From a bacterium (GTDB taxonomy: Bacteria; Hinthialibacterota; Hinthialibacteria; OLB16), in the NCBI GenBank assembly GCA_022072055.1, contig JAJVIK010000007.1:558001-622000 (forward strand): a DNA stretch of 64,000 nucleotides, given 5' to 3'. Of this stretch, positions 24,530 through 32,979 are shown in pieces; within the stretch, counting starts at the first letter, position 1; each line of letters begins with the position of its first letter. The notes under the pieces were generated by a model. That model saw only the letters and a program-made list of their open reading frames with translations, ran no database searches and was not told the DNA's origin. The position numbers were made by a program, and so were the translations under genes.

Positions 24530-25089
24530 TGCGCGATCGTTGCGCCTGGCCGACCAACGACTTGATGCGCGAGTACCATGACACCGAATGGGGTGTGCCC
24601 CTCCACGAGGATCGCAAACACTTCGAATTCCTCATCCTGGATGCCGCGCAGGCCGGACTCTCCTGGAACACCGTTCTTCAGAAGCGCGAAAACTACCGCA
24701 AGGCCTTCGCCGAATTCGATCCGGAAAAGGTCGCGCGCTTCACACCCAAGCGGATCGAAAAACTCCTCCAGAACCCCGGGATCATTCGCAACCGCCTCAA
24801 GGTCCAATCCGCGATCACCAACGCCCGGGCCTTCCTCGCGGTGCGGGAGGAATTCGGGTCCTTCGACGCCTACATCTGGCGCTTTGTGAACGGGAAACCC
24901 ATCACAAACAAGTGGCGCTCCCTGTCCGAATTGCCCGCGAGCACCCCGATTTCGGACACGATGAGCAAGGACCTCAAGCGGCGCGGCTTTGCCTTTGTCG
25001 GCTCCACCATCTGCTACGCCTACATGCAGGCGGCGGGACTTGTAAATGACCATGTGGTACAATGCTTCCGCTACAACGAGGTCGGATGA
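24529..25089 (+). CDS. tag: DNA-3-methyladenine glycosylase I
   Basis: A 186-residue protein that aligns end to end with E. coli Tag. All four zinc ligands are in register: Cys5, His17, His175 and Cys179. The HhH-like core (EYHDTEWGVP, QAGLSWNTVLQKRENY, GIIRNRLKVQSAI) and FVGSTICYAYMQA are intact. It removes 3-methyladenine from alkylated DNA in base-excision repair. The start overlaps the preceding stop by one base. Confidence 0.96.
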   Translation: MRDRCAWPTNDLMREYHDTEWGVPLHEDRKHFEFLILDAAQAGLSWNTVLQKRENYRKAFAEFDPEKVARFTPKRIEKLLQNPGIIRNRLKVQSAITNARAFLAVREEFGSFDAYIWRFVNGKPITNKWRSLSELPASTPISDTMSKDLKRRGFAFVGSTICYAYMQAAGLVNDHVVQCFRYNEVG

Positions 25090-25111
25090 TCAGGAATTGG
25101 GGGTGGTCGCC

Positions 25112-26113
25112 ATGTCCAGCAAGATCAAACTTGGTTTCATCGGTTGCGGAGGAATTGTCAAAGGGCACTTGGAGCACGGTCTCGCATCGTTTCCGGATGT
25201 CGAATTCGTCGGTTGGTGCGACACGAACCCCGAGGCCGCCGAGGCGCGGCGCGCCGAGGTGGGGGGGCGCGGAAAGGTCTACACGCACGCCGGGAAGATG
25301 CTCGATGAGAGCCAGCCGGACGCGGTCTATATCATGCTTCCGCCTTTCGCCCATGGTCCCGCCGAGGAAGCCGTGGTGGAGCGCGGACTTCCATTCTTCA
25401 TCGAGAAGCCGGTGGCCATCGACCTCCCCACCGCGCGCAAGGTGTTTAGTGGAGTCCAGAGGAAGAAGCTCCTCACCTCGGTCGGATACATGACACGCTA
25501 CCGGAACTCGGTCCAGCGGGTGAAGGAACTCCTCAAGAAGCAGAAGCCGGTGCTGGCGCATGGCGGGTGGCTCGGCGGCGGCCCGGACAAATATGAGGGG
25601 ATCTGGAAGTGGTGGGTTCAGAAAGACAAGTCCGGCGGACAGTTCCTCGAACAGACCACCCACACCACCGACCTGATCCGCTACCTCTTCGGCGAGGTCA
25701 AGAGCGTGTACGCGGTCCCGGTCACCGAACGGAAGAAGCGCCCGAGCTTCTTCACCATCGAGGATGCCTCCATGGTGCAACTCGCTTTTGCGAGCGGCGC
25801 GGCGGCGAACCTGTACAGCTCGGTCAGCACCTCGGTCGGCGGGGGCATCTTCCTTTCCGTGTGGGGGACCGACCTGCGGGCCGATTTCACCGGATGGGAG
25901 CACACAGTGCGCATCGAATCTCCGGATGGCGAGGTCATTCAGATCCCCGGCGAGGCCAACATCTTCGCCAAGGAAGACCGGGCGTTTATCGATTCGGTCA
26001 AGGCGGGCAAGAACAAGGGGATTCTCGCCACTTACGAGGATGGCCTGCGCGCCACGGAAATCGCCTGCGCCGCGAGCGAGTCGATGAAGTCCGGGAAGGT
26101 GGTCAACCTTTGA
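25112..26113 (+). CDS. Gfo/Idh/MocA family oxidoreductase
   Basis: A 333-residue protein. The N-terminal Rossmann domain begins KLGFIGCGGIVKGHLE (GxGxxG-like NAD(P) loop), with WCDTNPEAAEARR at the end of strand 2 and EKPVAIDLPTAR carrying the conserved Glu-Lys-Pro whose Lys is catalytic. The C-terminal alpha/beta domain has the substrate-side HTTDLIRYLFGEV. Members oxidise or reduce sugars, inositols and related polyols. Cofactor and substrate are not decided here. The ATG at 25112 is used; the longer frame starts inside tag. TACAAT at 25058-25063, inside tag, is a possible -10. Confidence 0.9.
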   Translation: MSSKIKLGFIGCGGIVKGHLEHGLASFPDVEFVGWCDTNPEAAEARRAEVGGRGKVYTHAGKMLDESQPDAVYIMLPPFAHGPAEEAVVERGLPFFIEKPVAIDLPTARKVFSGVQRKKLLTSVGYMTRYRNSVQRVKELLKKQKPVLAHGGWLGGGPDKYEGIWKWWVQKDKSGGQFLEQTTHTTDLIRYLFGEVKSVYAVPVTERKKRPSFFTIEDASMVQLAFASGAAANLYSSVSTSVGGGIFLSVWGTDLRADFTGWEHTVRIESPDGEVIQIPGEANIFAKEDRAFIDSVKAGKNKGILATYEDGLRATEIACAASESMKSGKVVNL

Positions 26114-26205
26114 GGGGGCCGGCGCATCGGCCCTCGGTGAATTCCTCCTTGCCCGCGAGGGGGATGTGGAATACGGTGAAGGGAGACCTTGGGAGGTGCT
26201 TGCCG

Positions 26206-26433
26206 ATGGATGAATTCCTGACCATGCGGGAGATCAAGGAGCGCTATGATTCCGAGTGGGTGGTGATCGCGGACCCGGTGACCAACAAACTCCTGGAAGT
26301 GCAGGGCGGGGCTGTCCTCTGGCACGGGCCGGACCACGACAAGGCGTATGATAAGCTTGAGGAGTTTCAGCCGAAAAGCGCGGCGGTCCTCTATATTGGG
26401 GACCTCCCCAAGGAGGAAGTCTTTTGGCTATGA
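26206..26433 (+). CDS. Small conserved protein, partner of a retropepsin-like gene
   Basis: A 75-residue protein (starts MDEFLTMREIKERY). The core SEWVVIADPVTNKLLEVQGG, then VLWHGPDHDKAYDKL and AAVLYIGDLP, matches a common small family encoded just upstream of retropepsin-like proteins in bacteria. GGGAGG at 26191-26196 supports the ATG at 26206. Its stop overlaps the next ATG by 4 nt. The function is unknown; the pairing suggests a regulator or partner of the protease-like product. Confidence 0.7.
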   Translation: MDEFLTMREIKERYDSEWVVIADPVTNKLLEVQGGAVLWHGPDHDKAYDKLEEFQPKSAAVLYIGDLPKEEVFWL

Positions 26434-26708
26434 GGTTCTTCGTCAATCCCAAGGAGAACCTGATCCTTGGCCTGGACCTGAGCGAACCTGAAAGGAAAGT
26501 CCGCATCACGACCGGAAGTCGTACTGAGGTTGGTTCGATAATGACGGTGGATGAGTTTGAGAGTTTGGGGAACATCCGAAAGAACTTCCAGGTCGTTTGC
26601 CACGATTTGCCGCCAAGAGCCGGCGTCGATGGCGTCCTTGGTCTCGACTTCCTTCGCGGTCATCGCTTGCTCCTCGACCTCCGCGAGGGCTTTCTTTCCC
26701 TCAAATAG
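26430..26708 (+). CDS. Retropepsin-like protein lacking the catalytic DTGA segment
   Basis: A 92-residue protein. The second half (RKVRITTGSRTEVGSIMTVD, FQVVCHDLPP, GVDGVLGLDFLRGHRLLLDL) is the C-terminal part of the bacterial retropepsin-like aspartic protease family. The normal N-terminal 45-50 residues with the catalytic DTGA are absent: the start MRFFVNPKEN jumps directly to LILGLDLSEPERK. The frame is intact, so this looks like an internal in-frame deletion rather than a frameshift. The protein is probably not proteolytic. It overlaps the upstream partner gene by 4 nt (ATGA). AAGGAGG at 26410-26416 could also serve a TTG at 26424. Confidence 0.65.
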   Translation: MRFFVNPKENLILGLDLSEPERKVRITTGSRTEVGSIMTVDEFESLGNIRKNFQVVCHDLPPRAGVDGVLGLDFLRGHRLLLDLREGFLSLK

Positions 26709-26801
26709 CTCCTGCTCGCCGCCTTCAAAATCGTCCCTTCTTTCCCGTCCCGGATGGGCTAGAATCGATCATCGCGCCCATTCTCTCGAAAGGATTCCGG
26801 G

Positions 26802-28568
26802 ATGGACCTCCTGCTTTTCCTGCTTGTCTCGTTTGTGATCCTGTTTGTCGCCTACAAGGTGGTCGGGCAGTGGCTGGTCCGCGTCTTCTCACTCTCTACC
26901 GAGGAGACCACCCCCGCGCATGAATTACGCGATGGACTCGATTACGAACCCGCGCGGATGAGTTACCTCCTCCCCCAGCACTTCTCCGCCATCGCCGCCG
27001 CCGGTCCGATTGTGGGGCCGATCCTCGCCGGGACCTACTTCGGCTGGGGACCGGCGTGGCTGTGGATTCTGGTCGGTTCGATCCTGATCGGCGGGATCCA
27101 TGATTTCACCGCCCTGGTTTCAAGCGTCCGGCACCGCGGCCAGTCGGTCGCGCAATTGGTCCGCGAATACATGAACCCGCGCGCTTACATGCTCTTCCTG
27201 ATCTTCATTTGGTTCGCGCTGATCTATGTGGTGATCGCGTTCACCGATGTCACCGCCGGGACCTTTGTGCAGAAAGGCAGCAGCGCCGTGGCCGAAGCCC
27301 CCGGACCCGCGGTGGCCACCTCCTCGGTGCTCTATCTGTTGCTGGCGGTGGCGATGGGGCTGTGTCTGCGCTTCACCAAGCTTGGTCCTCTGCGCGCCAA
27401 GCTGATCTTTCTCCCGCTCGTGGGGGTCGCGATTCTGATCGGACCCTACATCCCCGTCGATCTCGAGAAACTCCTCCCCGCCGATTGGAACGCGCAGCAG
27501 GTTTGGGGGTATGTGCTCTTGGCGTACTGCTTTCTCGCGGCCATGGCCCCGGTGTGGTCGTTGCTCCAACCGCGCGGGGAGCTGGGGGGGTACTTCCTTT
27601 ATCTGGTGATGTTCTTCGGGGTGCTCGGCATCGGCATCGGCGCGCTCACCGGGGGGCTGCACATCGAGCAGAGTTTCTTCAAGGGTTGGAACGCCAAGGA
27701 CTCTTTCGGGGAGGCCGCGCCCCTGCTTCCGATCCTCTTTATCACCGTGGCTTGCGGGGCCTGCTCGGGGTTTCACAGCATTGTCGCGAGCGGCACCACC
27801 AGCAAGCAGCTGCGCTGCGAGATGGATGCGCGTCCCATCGGCTATGGCGGGATGCTGCTGGAGGGCTTCTTCGCCTGCATCTCGCTCGCCACCTTGATGA
27901 TCCTCTCCGACCCGAAAGGCGGTCCGAATCTGATTTACGCGCAAGGGATCGCCGACTTCGGCAACCGAGTTGTGTCCCCGCTTCTGCCGGAATCGGTCTC
28001 GCTCGCGGATGTGCTTTTCAAGTTCGCGCTGCTCTGTTTCGCCACCTTTGTGTTCGACACCCTGGATGCCTGCACACGTCTGGCGCGCTATGTCCTCATG
28101 GAGCTCTTGGGTTGGAAAACGCGCGCCCAGGCGGCGTTCGCGACACTCCTGTCGTTGGGGATCCCAATCTACGCGGTCTCGCTTCCGCGCATTGAATTCG
28201 GGGGGAAAGAGGTGCCGCTTTGGCAGGTGTTCTGGGGGATTTTCGGGAGCAGCAACCAGCTTCTGGCGGCGCTGACCCTGCTGGGGGTGACCGTCTGGCT
28301 GGCGCGTAAGGCCAAGCCTTACTGGTTCACCTTGGGGCCGACCCTGTTCATGCTGCTGATGTCGTTGTGGAGTCTGATTCTGACCATCCGTCCTTATGTC
28401 GTCCTAAGGAACAGCGGGGCGGAGATTTCCGCGATCCGGCATGTGCAGTTTCTGGTGTGTGTCTCGCTGGTGGGGCTTGCGGCGTGGCTGATTGTGGAGG
28501 CGATTATCACCTGGCAAACGATGATCCGAGGCGGGGCGCGGCGGGAGTCGCTGGCCGAGGCGGGGTGA
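26802..28568 (+). CDS. cstA: Carbon starvation protein A-type peptide transporter
   Basis: A 588-residue integral membrane protein with about 16 hydrophobic segments. CstA hallmarks are QHFSAIAAAGPIVGPILAG near residue 65, GSILIGGIHDFTALVSS, a central ACGACSGFHSIVASGTTSKQ and FDTLDACTRLARY. CstA proteins are inner-membrane transporters for peptides and pyruvate, induced on carbon limitation. The family size is 500-700 residues, so it is full length. TAGAAT at 26760-26765 is a candidate -10, and GAAAGGA lies about 9 nt upstream of the ATG. Confidence 0.95.
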   Translation: MDLLLFLLVSFVILFVAYKVVGQWLVRVFSLSTEETTPAHELRDGLDYEPARMSYLLPQHFSAIAAAGPIVGPILAGTYFGWGPAWLWILVGSILIGGIHDFTALVSSVRHRGQSVAQLVREYMNPRAYMLFLIFIWFALIYVVIAFTDVTAGTFVQKGSSAVAEAPGPAVATSSVLYLLLAVAMGLCLRFTKLGPLRAKLIFLPLVGVAILIGPYIPVDLEKLLPADWNAQQVWGYVLLAYCFLAAMAPVWSLLQPRGELGGYFLYLVMFFGVLGIGIGALTGGLHIEQSFFKGWNAKDSFGEAAPLLPILFITVACGACSGFHSIVASGTTSKQLRCEMDARPIGYGGMLLEGFFACISLATLMILSDPKGGPNLIYAQGIADFGNRVVSPLLPESVSLADVLFKFALLCFATFVFDTLDACTRLARYVLMELLGWKTRAQAAFATLLSLGIPIYAVSLPRIEFGGKEVPLWQVFWGIFGSSNQLLAALTLLGVTVWLARKAKPYWFTLGPTLFMLLMSLWSLILTIRPYVVLRNSGAEISAIRHVQFLVCVSLVGLAAWLIVEAIITWQTMIRGGARRESLAEAG

Positions 28569-28574
28569 CCGCGC

Positions 28575-28758
28575 CATAGGCAAGGGCGGCCTGGATATAG
28601 CTGAGGATAGTCCTCAAGCTCCTCCTGAACCGTCATTCCGCCGGCCAGGAAGTCCGGATCAAGGATACCCAAATCCGCGTGCCACGGATAACCGGTTTTC
28701 CGAAGCAAATCCGGGGATCCGCTGAAATCCGTTCCAGCAACTCTTCGCGCGTTTTCAC
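28575..28758 (-). pseudogene. DUF433 family antitoxin gene, decayed
   Basis: Minus-strand reading from a GTG at 28758 gives MKTREELLERISADPRICFG, then KPVIRGTRIWVSLI, the DUF433 N terminus. A one-base deletion then shifts the frame to DFLAGGMTVQEELEDYPQL, and a second lesion shifts it again to IQAALAYGA, the family C terminus. The order and content match DUF433 proteins, which pair with DUF5615 PIN-like toxins. No partner gene remains. The gap between cstA and the sulfatase gene holds nothing else. Confidence 0.75.
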
Positions 28759-28799
28759 GTCAATATTCCACTCAAATTCCCACCCGCATGAAGACGCCT

Positions 28800-30191
28800 C
28801 TACACCATCCCCGCCTTGAGCGCCTCGCAGCGTTCGCGCAATTTCGCCAACATGTCCTTGTGCGCGGGGTCTTGCGCCAGGTTGTTCTCCTCGAATGGGT
28901 CCTTGGAGAGGTCGTACAACTCCTCAAACATCGGGTCGGTTTCGACATAACGGATATACTTATGAGTCTGGGACCGGACCCCCTCGCATTTGGGAATCTT
29001 CGGATGCTGGAACAGATGCTCATAAAACCATTCCGTGCGCCATTCGGGGGTCTTGCCTTCAAGGAAGGGGCGGAAGCTTTTACCCGCCATGGGACCGTTG
29101 GCTGAAACACCCGCGAGATCGAGCAGGGTCGGTGCGATATCGATGTTCAAGGTCATCGGCACGAGGCGAAGACCGCGAAGGTCCTGAGGGAGTCGCGGAT
29201 CATAGACAACGAGCGGAGTGCGAATCGATTCCTCATACATCAGCCACTTCCCCTCGAAGCCGCGCTCGCCCAGGAAGTAACCGTTGTCGCCGGTGAACAC
29301 AATCACGGTGTTGTCGGAGAGACCTCGCTCCTCCAGCGCCTTGAGCATCACTCCGATGGCGCGGTCCACTCCGGTGATGAGGCGGAAATAATCGCGCGTG
29401 GTCTCCTCCGCATCCTTGAACCACGCCAAGCGTCGCACACGCCCCTCCGATTCCCGAATGAACTCCGGGAGCCTGGCCCGATGCAACTCATCGCCGGTTT
29501 TCGGCTGGGGGATGGGAATTCCCTTGTAAAGGTCCGCATCCTCGGGGTCGGGCGGGAAGGGGCGGTCCCGGTATTCGGGTTGCGAGTGCGGCGCCTTGAA
29601 ACTCACCGAGAGGCAGAAGGGTTGATCGGATGTGCAGCCCTCGAAGAACCGAACCGCCTGTTCACCCATGCGCCGGGTCAGGTGAGTCCCCTTGCCGAGC
29701 TCCCCCTCGAAATAAGAACCCTGTCCGGGAAAACCTTCCCAGAAATCGAAATCCTCGACCGGCATCTTGTTGCCCACCCCGAACTTTCCGATGAAGCCGG
29801 TGCGGTATCCCGCCGCGCGCAGCAGCATCGGGTAGGAGTTCCTCCAAACCTCTTCTGGAAGTTCCTTGTCGAAACGATGCAGGTCCATCGGGCCGCCATA
29901 ACGCCCGGAGAAGATCGAGGCGCGGCTGGTGCAGCAGATCGCGGTGGTGACAAAGTTGTTCCTGAAAAGGACTCCATCCAGCGCGAGACGGTCGATGTTG
30001 GGGGTTTGCAGAAAGGGGCGCCCCATGCAGCCGAGGGCATCCGCGCGGTGGTCATCGGTGAGGAGAAAGAGGATGTTGGGTCGTTTGCCTTCCCCGCCGG
30101 AGGCGCGCCTTGGGAGCGACAATCCGGCAAGTCCGAGCGCGCCGGCCGCCGCGCCGGTCTTCAGGAAGTCTCGTCGAGAGTGTCCAGGCAT
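28800..30191 (-). CDS. Tat-exported sulfatase (type I, formylglycine-dependent)
   Basis: A 463-residue protein from the ATG at 30191. The twin-arginine signal HSRRDFLKTGAAAGALGLAG is at the N terminus. Metal-binding LLTDDHRADALG (Asp46, Asp47) is followed by ICCTSRASIFSGR, in which Cys86 of C-C-T-S-R is the residue converted to formylglycine. Thr replaces the usual Pro, a tolerated variant. TGDNGYFLGERGFEGKW carries the C-terminal metal Asp/Asn. It hydrolyses sulfate esters, probably on polysaccharides, outside the cytoplasm. A longer frame upstream only translates a REP palindrome and is rejected. No sulfatase-maturing enzyme is visible nearby. Confidence 0.93.
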   Translation of the reverse strand: MPGHSRRDFLKTGAAAGALGLAGLSLPRRASGGEGKRPNILFLLTDDHRADALGCMGRPFLQTPNIDRLALDGVLFRNNFVTTAICCTSRASIFSGRYGGPMDLHRFDKELPEEVWRNSYPMLLRAAGYRTGFIGKFGVGNKMPVEDFDFWEGFPGQGSYFEGELGKGTHLTRRMGEQAVRFFEGCTSDQPFCLSVSFKAPHSQPEYRDRPFPPDPEDADLYKGIPIPQPKTGDELHRARLPEFIRESEGRVRRLAWFKDAEETTRDYFRLITGVDRAIGVMLKALEERGLSDNTVIVFTGDNGYFLGERGFEGKWLMYEESIRTPLVVYDPRLPQDLRGLRLVPMTLNIDIAPTLLDLAGVSANGPMAGKSFRPFLEGKTPEWRTEWFYEHLFQHPKIPKCEGVRSQTHKYIRYVETDPMFEELYDLSKDPFEENNLAQDPAHKDMLAKLRERCEALKAGMV

Positions 30192-30203
30192 CTTTGCCTC
30201 CTC

Positions 30204-30283
30204 GTGGATTCCCGCTTGCGCGGGAATGACAACTTCATGGACGCCACAGTACTTCCGTCCTTCCCGCGGAGGCGGGAATCCAG
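30204..30283. repeat. Paired REP palindromes upstream of the sulfatase gene
   Basis: GTGGATTCCCGCTTGCGCGG and on (30204-30230) and CGTCCTTCCCGCGGAGGCGG and on (30256-30283) are inverted relative to each other with a 25-nt spacer, the same family and layout as 14955-15054. They fill the gap between the ECF transporter operon and the sulfatase gene and could attenuate read-through. Confidence 0.88.
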
Positions 30284-30306
30284 ATCCGCTCTTCGGAAAG
30301 ATCGTG

Positions 30307-31068
30307 TCAACCAGCCGCGCCATTTCCCTTCAAGAGATACGGCAGCCACTCCGGTTGAACAAGCCCGCACGACTCAAGCAACTCCTTGTCCGCGAGGATT
30401 TTGTCCGCCGGGCCGGAGGCCGCCACTCGCCCACGATTCATCAGGGCCACATGGGAGCAGACCCGCAGGACCAGTTCGTAATCGTGCGTGGCGATCAGCA
30501 TGGTGAGCGGCATGTTCTCCAAGAGCTGGAGGATCTCAACCCTCCCGCGCGGATCGAGGTCATTGGTCGGTTCATCGAAGAGCAGCAGCTCCGGCTCCAT
30601 CGACAGCACCGAGGCGACCGCCACCTTGCGCTTTTCGCCGCCGGAAAGGTGCTGCGGAACACGCTTCTCGTAACCTTCGAGTCCCGCGCTCCGGAGCGCG
30701 GCGTCGGCGCGCGCGCGCGCCACTTCCGGGGGAAGATCATGGTTGAGCGGCCCGAAGAGGACCTCCTCCAGCACGGTGGTGCAGAACAGCTGGTCATCCG
30801 GGTTCTGAAACAGGAAGCCCACTCGCTTGCGGATCTCCACCATCTCCCTCGGGTTGGAAAGCGCGCTGCCGAGGACCTCAATCGCGCCGCTCGCGGGGCG
30901 AAGGAGCCCATCCGCGAGCAGGAGCAGGGTGGTCTTCCCGGCCCCGTTCGGACCGATCAGCGCCCACTTCTCCCTTTCGCGCACCACCAGGTCGCAACCC
31001 TCCAGGCTGTGAGTGCCGTCCGGATAGGCGAACGAGAGCTTCGAAGCGCGCAGGTCTACCCGAGCCAC
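30307..31068 (-). CDS. cbiO: ECF Ni/Co transporter ATPase, CbiO/NikO
   Basis: A 253-residue ABC ATPase: Walker A GPNGAGKTT, Q-loop FQNPDDQLF (typical of ECF ATPases), signature LSGGEKRKVA, Walker B LLLFDEPTNDLDP and switch His in IATHDYELV. The start is GTG at 31068, overlapping cbiQ by 13 nt. It powers uptake of nickel or cobalt with CbiM, the NikL-like protein and CbiQ encoded upstream. A single ATPase gene implies a homodimer. Confidence 0.93.
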   Translation of the reverse strand: MARVDLRASKLSFAYPDGTHSLEGCDLVVREREKWALIGPNGAGKTTLLLLADGLLRPASGAIEVLGSALSNPREMVEIRKRVGFLFQNPDDQLFCTTVLEEVLFGPLNHDLPPEVARARADAALRSAGLEGYEKRVPQHLSGGEKRKVAVASVLSMEPELLLFDEPTNDLDPRGRVEILQLLENMPLTMLIATHDYELVLRVCSHVALMNRGRVAASGPADKILADKELLESCGLVQPEWLPYLLKGNGAAG

Positions 31069-31817
31069 AAGCGGTCTCCGATCACGAGCAGCGTTGAAAG
31101 GGCCGCGAGTAGGACCAGCTTGCCCCAGTCCGACAGCTCGCGCTTGGGGGTTTCCAAAGTTCGGATCCGCCCATCATAACCCCGCGATTTCATGGCCGCG
31201 AGAACACGCTCCGCCTGTTCGTAACTGGTCACCAGGAGCATGCCCACCTGCGAGCCATAGACTCGGAACGAGCGCGCATCAACCCCCGGAGAGAAGCCCC
31301 GCGCGGCGAGCGCGAGACGCATGCGGTGGAACTGATCAAAGTACACGAACAGGTATCGATAGGTGAAAAGCACAAGTTGCACCAGAACATCCGGTACACC
31401 GAGCGCGGAGAGCGCCCTGAGGGAAACATGCAGGGGCGCTGTTCCCCACATCGGGAAGATCGCAACGGCAATCGCCATGGCCCGCAGGCTGATCACTCCG
31501 GCGAGGACAAGGCCCTCTTTCGACCAACCGACGACAATCGGGGTGTCACCCCCCAGAGTTACCCGAAGCGGCAGGAGCAGGTACAACGGCAGGAGCAGGA
31601 AGAAGATCCATTTCACCCGCGAAGCGACCTGTGTGAGCGAGAAGCCCGCCGCGCGCGCCAGCAGAATGGAGGCGGCCATTCCCATCAAAATGGCATGAAC
31701 ATGTAGCAGCGCGGCCAGCGCGAGAATGAAGAGGCCGAATCCGACCATCTTCAGGGCAGGGTCCCAGCGATGGACCGGGGATTCGAGGGTGGAATGGGAC
31801 TCAAGACGAATGTCCAT
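31056..31817 (-). CDS. cbiQ: ECF transporter T component, CbiQ/NikQ
   Basis: A 253-residue membrane protein with five to six hydrophobic segments. The coupling-helix signature of ECF T proteins is present: ALAARGF after FHRMRL, and AMKSRGYDG near the C terminus, the two Ala-Arg-Gly/Ser-Arg-Gly boxes that contact the ATPases. The N terminus (SPVHRWDPALKMVGFGLFIL) is typical. The ATG at 31817 overlaps the NikL-like gene by 17 nt, so a much longer upstream frame is rejected. Confidence 0.9.
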   Translation of the reverse strand: MDIRLESHSTLESPVHRWDPALKMVGFGLFILALAALLHVHAILMGMAASILLARAAGFSLTQVASRVKWIFFLLLPLYLLLPLRVTLGGDTPIVVGWSKEGLVLAGVISLRAMAIAVAIFPMWGTAPLHVSLRALSALGVPDVLVQLVLFTYRYLFVYFDQFHRMRLALAARGFSPGVDARSFRVYGSQVGMLLVTSYEQAERVLAAMKSRGYDGRIRTLETPKRELSDWGKLVLLAALSTLLVIGDRLWLG

Positions 31818-32331
31818 GAGCGCCCCTCTTCTGTTCACGGCGATTGAGCCAATACGCGCCCAGTCCGGTGAGACCAAGCAGGTAACCCAGTCCCGACCCG
31901 ATCTTCCCCCAATCCAGCGGCACGGCGGCGCGCGCGGGCTTCCCATCTTCAATCGCCCCTTTGGAGAGAGAAGAAGATCGCGCATCGATTCGACCCGACT
32001 CGAGGGCCTTGAGAATTCGCTCGCGGGTGATCCGGTAAACCAAACGATGCCCCAAACTGTCCCTGACCACCAACCGTTCCTCCTTCTCCAGGTTGGGGAC
32101 AATGTGGACACAACCCGAGGCGGAGGTTGTTCCGGACAGGACCAGGGCACCCGAGGCATCCAGAATCTGGAAGGGGAGGTTGGCCATCGGACTTCCATCG
32201 TTGTAGCTCGCCTCCAGGCGCAGCTCGATTCCCTCCACCACCATCCTCGCGCCCGCTCCATGGCCCTCGGCCCGGAGGGGGACCAGACACACGGGAACCA
32301 GGATCAGGAGCCGGCCGATTCGAGGGGACAT
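31801..32331 (-). CDS. NikL/CbiN-like accessory subunit of the Ni/Co ECF transporter
   Basis: A 176-residue protein. An N-terminal signal (LLILVPVCLVPLRAEGHG) leads into a beta-sandwich-like periplasmic domain (EGIELRLEASYNDGSPMANL, FQILDASG, LGHRLVYRI) similar to the DUF4198/carboxypeptidase-regulatory-like fold of NikL. One C-terminal membrane segment (IGSGLGYLLGLTGLGAYWL) and a His-containing tail GAHGHSS follow. In this position between CbiM and CbiQ it should be the small accessory subunit needed for metal uptake. It overlaps both neighbours (28 and 17 nt). Confidence 0.75.
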   Translation of the reverse strand: MSPRIGRLLILVPVCLVPLRAEGHGAGARMVVEGIELRLEASYNDGSPMANLPFQILDASGALVLSGTTSASGCVHIVPNLEKEERLVVRDSLGHRLVYRITRERILKALESGRIDARSSSLSKGAIEDGKPARAAVPLDWGKIGSGLGYLLGLTGLGAYWLNRREQKRGAHGHSS

Positions 32332-32924
32332 CCGAGCATCTCCGGTTTGACCTTCTGGAGGAACGAAACCACCGAGGCCGCCACCGCCGCCTCAATCGCC
32401 ATGATCGGAACATGGGCAATCAGTAAAGCCGCCGCCACTTCGCGAAAGGATTCCCCTCCGGACAGCAGCGCGAGCGCGGCCAGGATCGCGGAAAGAGCCA
32501 CCGCGAAAGCGGTGAGCAGGGCCGCGAGTCCGGCACGGAAGCGCGCCGACTTTTCGCGCGCCAGCCCCTGATAGGCCCAACCGACCAAGCACGCCGGAAT
32601 CCCCATCAGGCAGGCGTTGACCCCGAGACTCGCCACTCCTCCATGGCCGAACTGAAGCGCCTGAAGGGCCAGGCCCAAGCTGATCGCGATGAAGGCTCGG
32701 CCCCCCAAGATGATTCCGACCAACCCATGCAGGAGGAAGTGAACGCTCACCGGGCCGAGTGGAATCGGCAGGAGCGAGGCCACAAAGAAGGCGGCGCTCA
32801 TCACCCCGATGCGCGGCATGTCCTCCGCGGCAAGGTTCCGCGCGCTCGCGGCGATCCACGCGCCGGAGATCGCAAAACCACCGACCAATGTCGGGATCGG
32901 CAAGACTCCATCGGCAAGGTGCAT
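32304..32924 (-). CDS. cbiM: Ni/Co ECF substrate-binding component, CbiM/NikM
   Basis: A 206-residue membrane protein. The start at 32924 gives MHLADGVLPIPT. CbiM/NikM proteins bind the metal with the N-terminal amine and His2, so this exact start is functionally required and supports the choice over the upstream ATG. GPVSVHFLLHGLVGIILGG has the further conserved His residues. About six hydrophobic segments. Whether it prefers nickel or cobalt is not clear; NikL-like accessory proteins are usually found with nickel systems. Confidence 0.92.
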   Translation of the reverse strand: MHLADGVLPIPTLVGGFAISGAWIAASARNLAAEDMPRIGVMSAAFFVASLLPIPLGPVSVHFLLHGLVGIILGGRAFIAISLGLALQALQFGHGGVASLGVNACLMGIPACLVGWAYQGLAREKSARFRAGLAALLTAFAVALSAILAALALLSGGESFREVAAALLIAHVPIMAIEAAVAASVVSFLQKVKPEMLGCPLESAGS

Positions 32925-32979
32925 GAATGGGACTCTCGGCGCCGTGCGGCATCGAACGATGCGCGTGAGGCGCGGCAAG

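Noticed and set aside
30192-30323. N-terminal extension of the sulfatase ORF
   Set aside because: It translates a REP palindrome (VIPAQAGI) and precedes the proper twin-arginine signal.
31818-32261. N-terminal extension of CbiQ
   Set aside because: It overlaps the NikL-like gene in another frame; the family start is the ATG at 31817.
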